6,697 bases of DNA from Methylophilaceae bacterium UBA5127 (GCA_002414145.1 DHYP01000042.1:1124-7820); one strand, 5' to 3'; positions 1 through 6,635 are shown, counted from the first letter of the stretch. Made by a program: numbers and translations. Notes: generated from the sequence alone by a model not told the origin.

Positions 1-160
1 CCTTTTCTTGTGCGAGTCTGAGCGCTGTTTGGTAGGGTTTTTCATCTGTTAGTGCAGTTTCATCTATTTTGGGTGAAACGCAATTGAAGGGGATTTGCAG
101 CTTTTGTAATAGCTCGCGTCGATAGTTAGAAGAAGATGCTAAAATCAGCGTTTGTTTCAT
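1..160 (-). CDS. maf: Maf/YceF-family nucleotide pyrophosphatase, N-terminal part
   Basis: Partial gene: the first 53 codons are here, starting at ATG 160-158, and the rest lies beyond the left edge. The translation carries the Maf N-terminal signature [14 protein letters not shown] (residues 5-18), then IPF (23-25), a PKIDET block (30-35) and LRLAQEK (47-53). The DET block and LRLAQEK closely resemble E. coli YceF. Maf proteins hydrolyse nucleoside triphosphates to monophosphates; the YceF branch is known to prefer 7-methyl-GTP and is thought to clean up modified nucleotides in the cytoplasm. Asn12 stands where many Maf proteins have Pro (SxSPRR). The start follows the pycB-type gene by 53 bases on the same strand, so co-transcription is likely. 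Its AAAAGG ribosome-binding site lies 9 bases ahead of the ATG inside a long hairpin. YceF is a neighbour of yceD-rpmF-plsX in enterobacteria, so its presence fits. The YceF subgroup call is firmer than the substrate. Confidence 0.88.
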   Translation of the reverse strand, partial: MKQTLILASSSNYRRELLQKLQIPFNCVSPKIDETALTDEKPYQTALRLAQEK

Positions 161-166
161 AGGATT

Positions 167-205
167 ATACCTTTTAAATCAAAAAAGTATTGATTTAAAA
201 GGTAT
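167..205 (-). promoter_or_regulatory. Perfect 16-bp AT-rich inverted repeat enclosing the maf ribosome-binding site
   Basis: Arms 167-182 and 190-205 are perfectly complementary (16 bp) around a 7-base loop at 183-189. It fills most of the 53-base gap between the end of pycB and the start of maf, both on the minus strand. Read in that direction, the 3' arm holds AAAAGG (175-170), the only Shine-Dalgarno-like sequence for maf, 9 bases before its ATG. The folded RNA would therefore hide the site. There is no T-tract after the stem on the minus strand (AATCCT follows), so it is not a standard intrinsic terminator. It may instead be a translational brake or a 3'-end stabiliser of the pycAB message. 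The repeat is seen directly; its role is inferred. Confidence 0.6.
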
Positions 206-213
206 TTCTTCCA

Positions 214-2064
214 TTAGTCTGGTTGAATTTCAAGTAATGATTCATCAGGAGTCACGTTGTCACCCTTGCTCACATGGATGGCAACGACGGTACCTGTCGT
301 TGCTGCTTGTATTTCATTTTCCATTTTCATGGCTTCAATGACCAGTACGCCATCACCTGCTTTAACTTTGTCGCCCACTTTAACTTTAACCGCTACGATA
401 GTACCAGGCATCGCCGTTGTGACGCATCCTGAGTGGTGTGGTTTAGGTCGGCCGCTAGCACCCACAGCATTGGTTTTTTTCTTGGTAGAGCCTTTTGTTG
501 TGCCATTGCCTGACACCTCGATTTCGCTCAGCGTTTCAACAATGACCTCTTCTGCAATGCCATCTACAGAGACGTAGAATGGGCGATGCTCTTCACCTGA
601 ATGACCACTACCAGTGAGCTTAATATGGAATGTTTCACCATGTAAGGTAATTTTAAATTCGTTTGGTGCGTAACGCGATGAAGAGGTAGCTACATCTTCT
701 TTGGAGAGTAATGCTTCGGGTTTTAAACTGCCGGCATTGCGTTCTTGTAAGAATGTTTTGCCAATGTCTGGGAACATGGCAAAAGTGAGTACATCTTCTT
801 CGTTTTTAGCAATACGCTCAGTTTCCGCTTGTAATCTCGCCATTTCAGGCTCTAATAAATCAGCAGGTCGGCAAGTAATGCCTTCTTCATTACCAACAGC
901 AAGTTGTTTTACCGCTGGGTCAATGTTTGCGGGTGATTTACCGTATTGACCAAGCAAGTAATTTTTCACTTCATTGGTGATGGATTTGTAGCGTTCGCCT
1001 GTCATGACGTTTAACACTGCCTGCGTACCGACGATTTGTGAAGTTGGTGTGACGAGTGGTGGGTAGCCTAAGTCTTTTCTTACTTTAGGAATTTCAGCTA
1101 AGACCGCATCCATTTTGTCTAATGCGCCTTGCTCTTTAAGCTGATTAGACAGGTTGGAAATCATGCCGCCAGGCACCTGATTCACTAGTACACGTGTATC
1201 CACGCCAGTAAAAGCGCTTTCAAACTGCCAGTATTTTTTGCGCACTTCTTTAAAGTAGGCAGTAATTTCTTGGAGTTTCATTAAGTCTAAACCCGTATCA
1301 TAAGGGGTATCTTTTAACGCAGCGACCATGCTTTCTGTGGTAGGGTGGCTAGCTCCTTCAGAGAAAGAAGAGTTGCAGGTGTCGATAATGCTCACGCCAT
1401 TCTCAACGCTTTTGAGCATCACCATGCTTGCAAGGCCAGAGGTGGCGTGGCTGTGCATGTGGATGGGTAGAGGCGTTGCCTCTTTTAGTGCTTTTGCGAG
1501 GTCGCCAGCAACACTTGGTGTGAGTAATCCTGCCATGTCTTTAATACCAATGCTGTCGCATCCCATGCCTTCCAACTCTTTTGCCATACTCACGAAATAG
1601 GCAATATCATGCACGGGGCTAGTGGTATAAGAGAGTGTGCCAATTGCATGCTTTTTAACTTTTTTAACAGCTTCGATCGAGGTTTTAAGGTTACGAATAT
1701 CATTCATTGCATCGAAGATACGGAATACATCAACGCCGCCATCAGCCGCTTGTTTTACAAAAGCGTGTACAACATCATCTGAGTAATGACGGTAACCTAA
1801 AAGGTTTTGACCACGTAGTAGCATATTAATTTGGCTATTTGGTAATGCTTTGCGCAGTTTTTTCAAGCGTTGCCATGGGTCTTCTTTCAAAAATCTAACA
1901 CATGCATCGAATGTCGCTCCGCCCCACGCTTCTAGTGACCAAAATCCAACTGCGTCAAGCTTGCTACAAATGGGTAACATATCTTCAGTGCGCATGCGTG
2001 TCGCAATTAAAGATTGATGTCCATCGCGGAGTATTAGTTCGGTGATATGTATTTTTTTACTCAT
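214..2064 (-). CDS. pycB: Pyruvate carboxylase subunit B (carboxyltransferase plus biotin carrier domain; OadA-like)
   Basis: Protein of 616 residues that moves the carboxyl group from carboxybiotin to pyruvate, giving oxaloacetate. The N-terminal TIM-barrel carboxyltransferase domain has LRDGHQS (12-18), LLRGQNLLGY (82-91), FRIFDAMND (114-122), the catalytic-lysine motif IKDMAG (174-179) and the metal-ligand stretch HMHSHATSG (202-210). A conserved PYC/OadA domain follows (roughly 300-470). A Gly/Thr/Lys-rich linker (about 518-545) leads to a C-terminal biotinyl domain with the AMKM site, biotinylated Lys580. Length and order match two-subunit pyruvate carboxylases. Homologues are often labelled oxaloacetate decarboxylase alpha, but a biotin carboxylase lies 26 bases upstream and no membrane OadB/OadG sodium-pump genes are seen, so carboxylation is the better call. 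Start ATG 2064-2062 matches the family N-terminus. No clear Shine-Dalgarno precedes it, which suggests translational coupling to the upstream gene. Stop is TAA. Confidence 0.9.
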   Translation of the reverse strand: MSKKIHITELILRDGHQSLIATRMRTEDMLPICSKLDAVGFWSLEAWGGATFDACVRFLKEDPWQRLKKLRKALPNSQINMLLRGQNLLGYRHYSDDVVHAFVKQAADGGVDVFRIFDAMNDIRNLKTSIEAVKKVKKHAIGTLSYTTSPVHDIAYFVSMAKELEGMGCDSIGIKDMAGLLTPSVAGDLAKALKEATPLPIHMHSHATSGLASMVMLKSVENGVSIIDTCNSSFSEGASHPTTESMVAALKDTPYDTGLDLMKLQEITAYFKEVRKKYWQFESAFTGVDTRVLVNQVPGGMISNLSNQLKEQGALDKMDAVLAEIPKVRKDLGYPPLVTPTSQIVGTQAVLNVMTGERYKSITNEVKNYLLGQYGKSPANIDPAVKQLAVGNEEGITCRPADLLEPEMARLQAETERIAKNEEDVLTFAMFPDIGKTFLQERNAGSLKPEALLSKEDVATSSSRYAPNEFKITLHGETFHIKLTGSGHSGEEHRPFYVSVDGIAEEVIVETLSEIEVSGNGTTKGSTKKKTNAVGASGRPKPHHSGCVTTAMPGTIVAVKVKVGDKVKAGDGVLVIEAMKMENEIQAATTGTVVAIHVSKGDNVTPDESLLEIQPD

Positions 2065-2090
2065 AGTGTGTTCAGTCTGGATCGTTAAAT

Positions 2091-3509
2091 TTAAATACCT
2101 TCATGCGCGGCAATTGCGGCAGAGATCGCAGCAGCAATTAATTCTGGCGGGAATTCAGTGGCATAGTTAATCAATTCTGGATGTGTCTCTACAAAGCTGG
2201 TGTTAAAGTGAGCAGCTCTGAAATCAGGATGTTTCATAATTTCTTGGTAGTACGGAATGGTCGTCTTGACACCATAAACCACCATGTCATTCAGTGCGCG
2301 GCGACCACGCTCAATAACGCTATTCCAATCTAGTGCCCACACAGTCAGTTTTGCACACATGGAATCATAGTAAGGTGGAATCACATACCCACTATAAATT
2401 GCGGCATCCATACGCACGCCAGGGCCGCCTGGTGCATAGTAACGTGTGATTTTGCCAAAGCTTGGCAAAAAGTCGTTTTTTGGATCTTCTGCATTAATGC
2501 GGTATTCCATGGCAAAGCCGCGAAAATTGATTTCTTTTTGCTGATATTGTAGTTTTAAACCAAAGGCAATGCGAATTTGCTCTTGCACAATATCTACGCC
2601 AGTAATAGTCTCTGTGACGGTGTGCTCTACCTGCAGTCTGGTATTCATTTCCATAAAGTAGAAATTGTCATTGGAATCCAACAAAAATTCCACAGTACCC
2701 GCATTCTGATAGCCGACAGCTTTACCAGCTTTAACGCCCAGATTGCCGATATACTCACGCTGCTTTTGAGTTAGCTGAGGGGATGGCGCAATTTCAATCA
2801 GTTTTTGGTTGCGACGCTGAATTGAGCAGTCACGTTCAAACAAGTGGATGACATTGCCATGACTGTCAGCCAGTATCTGTACCTCAATATGGCGTGGGGT
2901 GACTACGCATTTCTCCAAAAACACCTCAGGCTTGCCAAATGCTTTACTTGCCTCTGAGATGACGCGGTCATAGTTACTCAATAAGTCTTTCTCATTATCG
3001 CAACGACGTATCCCACGCCCCCCCCCACCATTGGTTGCTTTCAGCATAATCGGGTAGCCAATTTTGTTGGCTAAGGCACGTGCCGCTTCAACGGACTCCA
3101 GATTGCCATCGCTACCTGGAACGCATGGAATGCCAGCTTTAATCATGGCGTTGCGCGCTTGAATCTTGTCACCCATTTGACGTATGGTGGCAGCATTTGG
3201 GCCAATAAACTTTATGCCACGCCGCGTACAAATTTCAGCCAACTCTGGATTTTCAGATAAGAAACCGTAACCTGGATGGAGCGCGTCACAACCTGCAGCA
3301 ACGGCCACGTTGACAATGTTGTGTGCGTTTAAATAGCCGGCCACAGGATCAGCGCCAATGCTATAAGCTTCATCTGCCTTCTTTACGTGTAGTGCATGAC
3401 GGTCTGCATCTGCATAAATGGCAACAGATTTAATGCCCATCTCAGAACATGCGCGTACAATACGTACAGCGATTTCTCCTCGATTGGCTACAAGTATTTT
3501 TTTAAACAC
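2091..3509 (-). CDS. pycA: Pyruvate carboxylase subunit A (biotin carboxylase, ATP-grasp)
   Basis: Protein of 472 residues that uses ATP and bicarbonate to carboxylate the biotin carried by the partner subunit. It shows the full biotin carboxylase layout: N-terminal pre-ATP-grasp domain with ILVANRGEIA (5-14) and HPGYGFLSEN (78-87), glycine-rich ATP loop KATNGGGGRGI (157-167), FLEK (197-200), HIEVQ (207-211), ERDCSIQRRNQK (225-236), and the catalytic block FMEMNTRLQVEH (285-296) with Glu287, Arg291, Glu295; Arg337 lies in EYRINAED. The C-terminus runs some 20 residues past the length of E. coli AccC and ends in FPPELIAAAISAAIAAHEG, a tail I associate with pyruvate carboxylase A subunits rather than AccC. 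The start is GTG (3509-3507), chosen because MFKKILVANRGEIA fits the family and AAAGG (3520-3516) lies 6 bases ahead. The ATP loop is encoded by a run of nine G. It is the first gene of a leftward operon. Confidence 0.9.
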   Translation of the reverse strand: MFKKILVANRGEIAVRIVRACSEMGIKSVAIYADADRHALHVKKADEAYSIGADPVAGYLNAHNIVNVAVAAGCDALHPGYGFLSENPELAEICTRRGIKFIGPNAATIRQMGDKIQARNAMIKAGIPCVPGSDGNLESVEAARALANKIGYPIMLKATNGGGGRGIRRCDNEKDLLSNYDRVISEASKAFGKPEVFLEKCVVTPRHIEVQILADSHGNVIHLFERDCSIQRRNQKLIEIAPSPQLTQKQREYIGNLGVKAGKAVGYQNAGTVEFLLDSNDNFYFMEMNTRLQVEHTVTETITGVDIVQEQIRIAFGLKLQYQQKEINFRGFAMEYRINAEDPKNDFLPSFGKITRYYAPGGPGVRMDAAIYSGYVIPPYYDSMCAKLTVWALDWNSVIERGRRALNDMVVYGVKTTIPYYQEIMKHPDFRAAHFNTSFVETHPELINYATEFPPELIAAAISAAIAAHEGI

Positions 3510-3515
3510 ACGACA

Positions 3516-3520
3516 CCTTT
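3516..3520 (-). promoter_or_regulatory. Ribosome-binding site deciding the GTG start of pycA
   Basis: On the minus strand AAAGG, within AAAAAAGGTG, lies 6 bases before GTG 3509-3507. The next in-frame start codons lie inside the conserved ATP-grasp core, so this site supports the rare start codon. Confidence 0.7.
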
Positions 3521-3563
3521 TTTATTCTGACAGCTGACTTGATTTAAGAATGTTATTCGGTCA

Positions 3564-3592
3564 ATTGTATCATGTGAGGGTGTGCTTAAAAA
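3564..3592 (-). promoter_or_regulatory. Candidate extended -10 promoter for pycAB
   Basis: On the minus strand TGATACAAT (3572-3564) fits an extended -10 element, TG-n-TACAAT, with five of six bases of the -10 hexamer. A poor -35 (TTTTTA, 3592-3587) lies 17 bases upstream, which extended -10 promoters tolerate. Transcription would start near 3557, giving a leader of about 48 bases before the GTG. This is pattern matching only. Confidence 0.4.
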
Positions 3593-3629
3593 GCGGGTTA
3601 TGGCGATAAATTATATATACCATTAAAAT
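3586..3629 (+). promoter_or_regulatory. AT-rich region likely to hold the yceD promoter
   Basis: The 148-base gap between two divergent genes must hold the rightward promoter for yceD unless transcription enters from elsewhere. Possible -10 hexamers are TATATA (3612-3617) and TAAAAT (3624-3629). A weak TTAAAA (3586-3591) could be a -35 for a start in this area, but no pair has both good hexamers and good spacing. The candidate leftward promoter overlaps this area, so the two may compete. Confidence 0.25.
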
Positions 3630-3657
3630 GTAATAAAAATAAATAAAGAGTAACACG

Positions 3658-4137
3658 ATGAAAACAGTCGTTATAAACAATCTTGATTTTGCATTAAAAG
3701 AACAGGTGATTTCGGATGTACTTCCCATGAGCTCGTTCATTAGGCTAAGTGAGTTATTGAATGCTGAAGCAATTCATGCTGCTAAAGTGCACTTTCAGCT
3801 ATCTGGGCATAGCAAGTCTTTTAGCTTGCCTAGTTTGCATTTGCAGCTTGAAGTGGCGCTGCCAATGATATGTCAGCGTTGCTTGGAGGCAATCGAAGTG
3901 CCTTTAAGCCCTAATTTTGATTACGTGATTAGTGACATTGAGCCAATTGAAGATGAGCTCAATGACGAGCTAGACTGGATGGAAGCAAGCCAAAGTATGG
4001 ATGTGATGGAACTCATTGAAGATGAGCTATTGATAGCACTTCCTATTGCCCCTTTACACACGGTTGAGTGTCAGGCGTTGCAATGGACTAGTGGGGAAAA
4101 ACCTAATCCGTTCGCGGTGCTTAAAGGCAAATTCTAA
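3658..4137 (+). CDS. yceD: YceD (DUF177) family protein, linked to 23S rRNA accumulation
   Basis: Protein of 159 residues. It matches E. coli YceD in several spots: the MICQRCLEAI block with a CxxC pair (Cys72, Cys75), the acidic middle (about 93-123) leading to LIEDELLIALPIAP (119-132), and the C-terminal KPNPFAVLKGKF (148-159). The family is required for normal 23S rRNA levels in plants and bacteria; the molecular action is not settled. In this protein the two cysteines could bind metal, but the family evidence for that is thin. Start ATG 3658 has an AAGAG-like site (3646-3650) 7 bases upstream, and the protein length is close to that of E. coli YceD. It heads the rightward cluster and is followed after 116 bases by rpmF, the usual partner. 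Stop is TAA. No signal peptide or membrane segment is seen. Confidence 0.9.
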   Translation: MKTVVINNLDFALKEQVISDVLPMSSFIRLSELLNAEAIHAAKVHFQLSGHSKSFSLPSLHLQLEVALPMICQRCLEAIEVPLSPNFDYVISDIEPIEDELNDELDWMEASQSMDVMELIEDELLIALPIAPLHTVECQALQWTSGEKPNPFAVLKGKF

Positions 4138-4144
4138 GTTTTGA

Positions 4145-4174
4145 TTTACATCTTCAGTTAAATTAGATTATAAT
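4145..4174 (+). promoter_or_regulatory. Sigma70-type promoter ahead of rpmF
   Basis: A perfect TATAAT -10 (4169-4174) lies 18 bases after TTTACA (4145-4150), which matches five of six bases of the -35 consensus. It begins just 8 bases after the yceD stop codon. The predicted start near 4181 leaves a leader of about 70 bases before rpmF. This is the best promoter match in the window and would let the ribosomal protein gene be expressed independently of yceD. Confidence 0.6.
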
Positions 4175-4242
4175 TATCGATTAATTTTTAACGTGAAGTT
4201 ATTTGATTGCTATATTTGAAGTACGGATTGGCAATTTTTTAT

Positions 4243-4246
4243 GGAG
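4243..4246 (+). promoter_or_regulatory. Ribosome-binding site fixing the rpmF start
   Basis: GGAG lies 7 bases before ATG 4254. It rules out the upstream in-frame TTG at 4203, which would add 17 residues absent from L32 proteins. Confidence 0.8.
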
Positions 4247-4253
4247 TATTATT

Positions 4254-4433
4254 ATGGCAGTTCAACAAAATAAAAAGTCACCTTCAAAACGCGGCATGCA
4301 TCGCTCACATGACTTTTTAACAAACCCACCGTTAGCAGTAGAGCCTACAACAGGGGAAACACATTTGCGTCATCATGTTAGTCCAAGTGGTTATTACCGT
4401 GGTCGCAAAGTGATGCCAGCTAAAGGCGAGTAA
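4254..4433 (+). CDS. rpmF: 50S ribosomal protein L32 (bL32)
   Basis: Small basic protein of 59 residues, a component of the large ribosomal subunit near the peptidyl transferase region. It starts MAVQQNK, has [12 protein letters not shown] (12-23), then [22 protein letters not shown] near the C-terminus (split here as [10 protein letters not shown] and [11 protein letters not shown]); all three blocks align with E. coli L32 ([25 protein letters not shown]). It lacks the zinc-binding cysteines found in C+ forms, so it is the zinc-free type. The true start is ATG 4254, supported by GGAG 7 bases upstream and by the family N-terminus. It has its own likely promoter at 4145-4174 and is followed by two hairpins before plsX. 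The rpmF-plsX-fab order is widely conserved. Stop is TAA. Confidence 0.97.
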   Translation: MAVQQNKKSPSKRGMHRSHDFLTNPPLAVEPTTGETHLRHHVSPSGYYRGRKVMPAKGE

Positions 4434-4450
4434 GTATCTCAAAGATTTTT

Positions 4451-4477
4451 ATTCATTGAATTATCAAATTGATGAAT
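4451..4477 (+). repeat. Imperfect AT-rich inverted repeat after rpmF
   Basis: ATTCAT (4451-4456) pairs with ATGAAT (4472-4477). Pairing continues inward with two G-T wobbles, one A-A mismatch and two more T-A pairs around a 3-base loop. It is weak on its own and begins 18 bases after the rpmF stop. It may protect the 3' end of the rpmF message or simply reflect AT-rich sequence. Confidence 0.3.
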
Positions 4478-4481
4478 CAGT

Positions 4482-4514
4482 ACGCCGTGCTTTCGATAAG
4501 TACGGCGTTTGCTT
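4482..4514 (+). terminator. Hairpin between rpmF and plsX, possible partial terminator
   Basis: An 11-bp stem (4482-4492 with 4498-4508), with one G-T wobble, closes a 5-base loop TCGAT (4493-4497). The outer seven pairs are GC-rich (ACGCCGT with ACGGCGT), which stands out in AT-rich surroundings. The tail is TTTGCTT, an interrupted T-tract, so full termination is doubtful and a leaky terminator that lets some transcripts reach plsX and fabHD is more likely. It lies 48 bases after the rpmF stop and 45 bases before the plsX start. Confidence 0.55.
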
Positions 4515-4553
4515 ATGTAGATTAGTTGTCTCACATTAAAACGGATTCATATC

Positions 4554-5630
4554 ATGACAACAGCGATAGACTCAAACCACAAAAATATGGACATCACGAT
4601 TGCAGTAGATGTAATGGGGGGTGATCATGGACCACATGTCACTGTACCTGCAGCGATTAAGGTGATGAACGAAAATCCTCGTATTAATGTGGTGTTGGTC
4701 GGTTTACAGGATGTGATTGAAGCGGAACTCAGGGCGCAAAAAACAACAATCAGTCCGCGATTACGTATTCATCATGCAAGTGAAGTGGTGCAGATGGATG
4801 AATCTCCGCAAAGTGCATTGAAGAATAAAAAAGACTCCTCTATGCGTGTGGCCATTAATATGGTGAAAACGGGCGAAGCCAATGCATGCGTGAGTGCAGG
4901 TAATACTGGGGCACTCATGGCAACAGCTAGGTTCGTATTAAAAACTTTACCTGGAATTGATCGTCCAGCGATTGCATCGGCATTGCCATCAGAAAAAGGC
5001 AATACGTATATGTTAGATTTAGGTGCGAATGCAGACTGCACCGCCGAACACTTGTATCAGTTTGCCATTATGGGTGCAATGTTAGTCAGTTGTGTTGAAA
5101 ATAAGCCAAACCCTACTGTGGGTTTGTTAAACATCGGATCTGAAGACATTAAAGGTAATGAGGTTGTTAAACAGGCGGGCGAATTACTCAGAAATAGCCA
5201 CCTCAATTTTTATGGCAATATAGAAGGCGATGATATTTTTAAAGGCACTACCGATTTAGTCGTATGTGACGGATTCGTTGGCAATGTTTCTTTAAAAACA
5301 ACTGAAGGCTTGGCGCACATGATGGGTAAATTCCTAACCATGGAATTTAAAAAGAATTGGCTGACCAAGTTAATGGGCTTAGGTGCAATGTCTGTGTTGA
5401 AGTCCTTTAAAAAGCGTGTAGACCCGCGCCGTTATAACGGCGCTAGTCTTTTGGGTTTAAGAGGTATTGTTGTGAAAAGCCATGGCGGAGCAGATAATGT
5501 CGCTTTTTACTACGCATTACATGTCGCCATTGAAGAGGCTAGGAGTGGTGTGCTAAGACGCATTACGGAACAGTTGGAAATTGAACATCTTCAAACCTCA
5601 TCCATTGCCCAGATAAGTGAAGGCCAATAG
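4554..5630 (+). CDS. plsX: Phosphate acyltransferase PlsX (acyl-ACP:phosphate acyltransferase)
   Basis: Protein of 358 residues that converts acyl-ACP and phosphate to acyl-phosphate, the acyl donor used by PlsY in the first step of phospholipid synthesis; peripheral on the inner face of the membrane. Family blocks in order: [12 protein letters not shown] (16-27), [11 protein letters not shown] (113-123), LDLGANADC (154-162), [13 protein letters not shown] (191-203), GNIEG (221-225), VCDGFVGNV (237-245) and [18 protein letters not shown] (294-311). The length is typical. The chosen ATG 4554 gives 11 residues before MDITIAVD; the internal ATG at 4587 would match the usual PlsX N-terminus more exactly but has no ribosome-binding site, whereas ACGGA (4541-4545) lies 8 bases before 4554. 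The start is therefore uncertain by 33 bases. It lies between rpmF and fabH, as in many bacteria. Stop is TAG; fabH follows after 34 bases. Confidence 0.95.
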   Translation: MTTAIDSNHKNMDITIAVDVMGGDHGPHVTVPAAIKVMNENPRINVVLVGLQDVIEAELRAQKTTISPRLRIHHASEVVQMDESPQSALKNKKDSSMRVAINMVKTGEANACVSAGNTGALMATARFVLKTLPGIDRPAIASALPSEKGNTYMLDLGANADCTAEHLYQFAIMGAMLVSCVENKPNPTVGLLNIGSEDIKGNEVVKQAGELLRNSHLNFYGNIEGDDIFKGTTDLVVCDGFVGNVSLKTTEGLAHMMGKFLTMEFKKNWLTKLMGLGAMSVLKSFKKRVDPRRYNGASLLGLRGIVVKSHGGADNVAFYYALHVAIEEARSGVLRRITEQLEIEHLQTSSIAQISEGQ

Positions 5631-5664
5631 GCTTTGCTTCATTTTTAAGGCATAATCCACTCTT

Positions 5665-6606
5665 ATGATTTATTCAAAAATAGCAGGTACGGGTAGCTAC
5701 TTGCCTAAAAAAGTGCTCACCAATCAAGATTTAGAAAAAATGGTGGATACGACAGATGACTGGATATTTGCAAGGACGGGTATACGTCAGCGTCACATTG
5801 TTGAGGATGAGTATACGAGCGATCTTGCGTTTGAGGCAGCTAAAAATGCGATTGTCTCAGCCAATATTCAAGCAGAAGAAATAGATTTAATTATTGTCGC
5901 TACTACCACACCAGATAAAGTGTTTCCTAGTGCCGCGGTAATGGTACAGCGTAAGTTAGGGTTAAGTGGTTGCCCTGCTTTTGATGTTCAGGCAGTGTGT
6001 AGCGGGTTTATTTATGCACTGTCGACTGCAGATAATTTTATAAAAGCAAAGAGTGCGCGCTGTGTTTTGGTGATTGGTGCGGATACCTTTTCACGCATTA
6101 CCGATTACACGGATAGAAGTAACTGTATATTGTGGGGCGATGGTGCTGGCGCAGTGATTTTGCAAGCGAGTGCTGAGCATGGTGTAATGTCAACGCATCT
6201 TCACGCAGATGGTAATTATGAAAAAATGTTGCATGTGCCCAGACGTGAGGATGGTCGCAATTTTGTAGCGATGGAAGGTAATGCCGTGTTTAAAATGGCG
6301 GTCAATACGCTGGATCAAATCGTTGATGAGACTTTAGAAGCTAATCATCTACAAAAAAGCGACATCGATTGGTTGGTGCCGCATCAGGCAAATATTCGTA
6401 TACTGCAAGCGACTGCAAAAAAATTGGAAATGTCGATGGATAAAGTGGTGGTGACGGTTGATCAGCATGGGAACACTTCTGCTGCATCAATTCCATTAGC
6501 GCTTGACGTAGCGGTGCGAGATGGACGGATACAGCGTGGTCATAAGATACTCATGGAAGCGTTTGGTGGCGGATTTACTTGGGGTTCCGCATTGATCCAA
6601 TATTAA
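5665..6606 (+). CDS. fabH: 3-oxoacyl-ACP synthase III (FabH, KAS III)
   Basis: Protein of 313 residues that condenses an acyl-CoA primer, typically acetyl-CoA, with malonyl-ACP to start fatty acid synthesis in the cytoplasm. The N-terminus [15 protein letters not shown] (6-20) and [13 protein letters not shown] (31-43) match E. coli FabH. The catalytic triad is complete: Cys112 in [11 protein letters not shown], His240 in VPHQANIRI and Asn270 in [16 protein letters not shown] (158-164) and [11 protein letters not shown] (301-311) complete the thiolase-fold signature. The length is near the usual 317. The start ATG 5665 fits the family exactly, although the nearest AAGG (5647-5650) is 14 bases upstream, farther than ideal, so initiation may depend on translation from plsX. 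It is followed after 29 bases by fabD. Stop is TAA. No missing residues or frameshifts are seen. Confidence 0.96.
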   Translation: MIYSKIAGTGSYLPKKVLTNQDLEKMVDTTDDWIFARTGIRQRHIVEDEYTSDLAFEAAKNAIVSANIQAEEIDLIIVATTTPDKVFPSAAVMVQRKLGLSGCPAFDVQAVCSGFIYALSTADNFIKAKSARCVLVIGADTFSRITDYTDRSNCILWGDGAGAVILQASAEHGVMSTHLHADGNYEKMLHVPRREDGRNFVAMEGNAVFKMAVNTLDQIVDETLEANHLQKSDIDWLVPHQANIRILQATAKKLEMSMDKVVVTVDQHGNTSAASIPLALDVAVRDGRIQRGHKILMEAFGGGFTWGSALIQY

Positions 6607-6635
6607 TCAACAAAGTTGAATCGGAAAAATATCAT

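Noticed and set aside
164..169. Perfect TATAAT on the minus strand just before maf
   Set aside because: No -35 at 16-18 bases and no TG extension; a start from it would fall within the first codon. It is more simply part of the hairpin and spacer.
257..577. Plus-strand open frame of 106 codons opposite the biotinyl end of pycB
   Set aside because: It is the mirror of a well-supported gene; its hydrophobic, Thr/Ser/Pro-rich translation follows from the antisense of the linker and biotinyl domain and matches no family I know.
701..1600. Two plus-strand open frames (701-949 and 1328-1600) inside pycB
   Set aside because: Both lie fully antisense to the conserved carboxyltransferase gene, with no family resemblance; treated as shadows.
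2577..2774. Plus-strand open frame of 65 codons inside pycA
   Set aside because: Antisense to the catalytic block of the biotin carboxylase; no recognisable protein.
4203..4253. N-terminal extension of L32 from an upstream TTG
   Set aside because: The 17 added residues are absent from L32 proteins, and GGAG sits correctly for ATG 4254.
4772..5041. Minus-strand open frame of 89 codons inside plsX
   Set aside because: Antisense to conserved PlsX motifs; no family resemblance.
5621..5646. Small GCC-AATA-GGC hairpin at the plsX stop followed by a T-run
   Set aside because: Only three strong pairs, and the T-run is about ten bases away from the stem; too weak to call a terminator between plsX and fabH.
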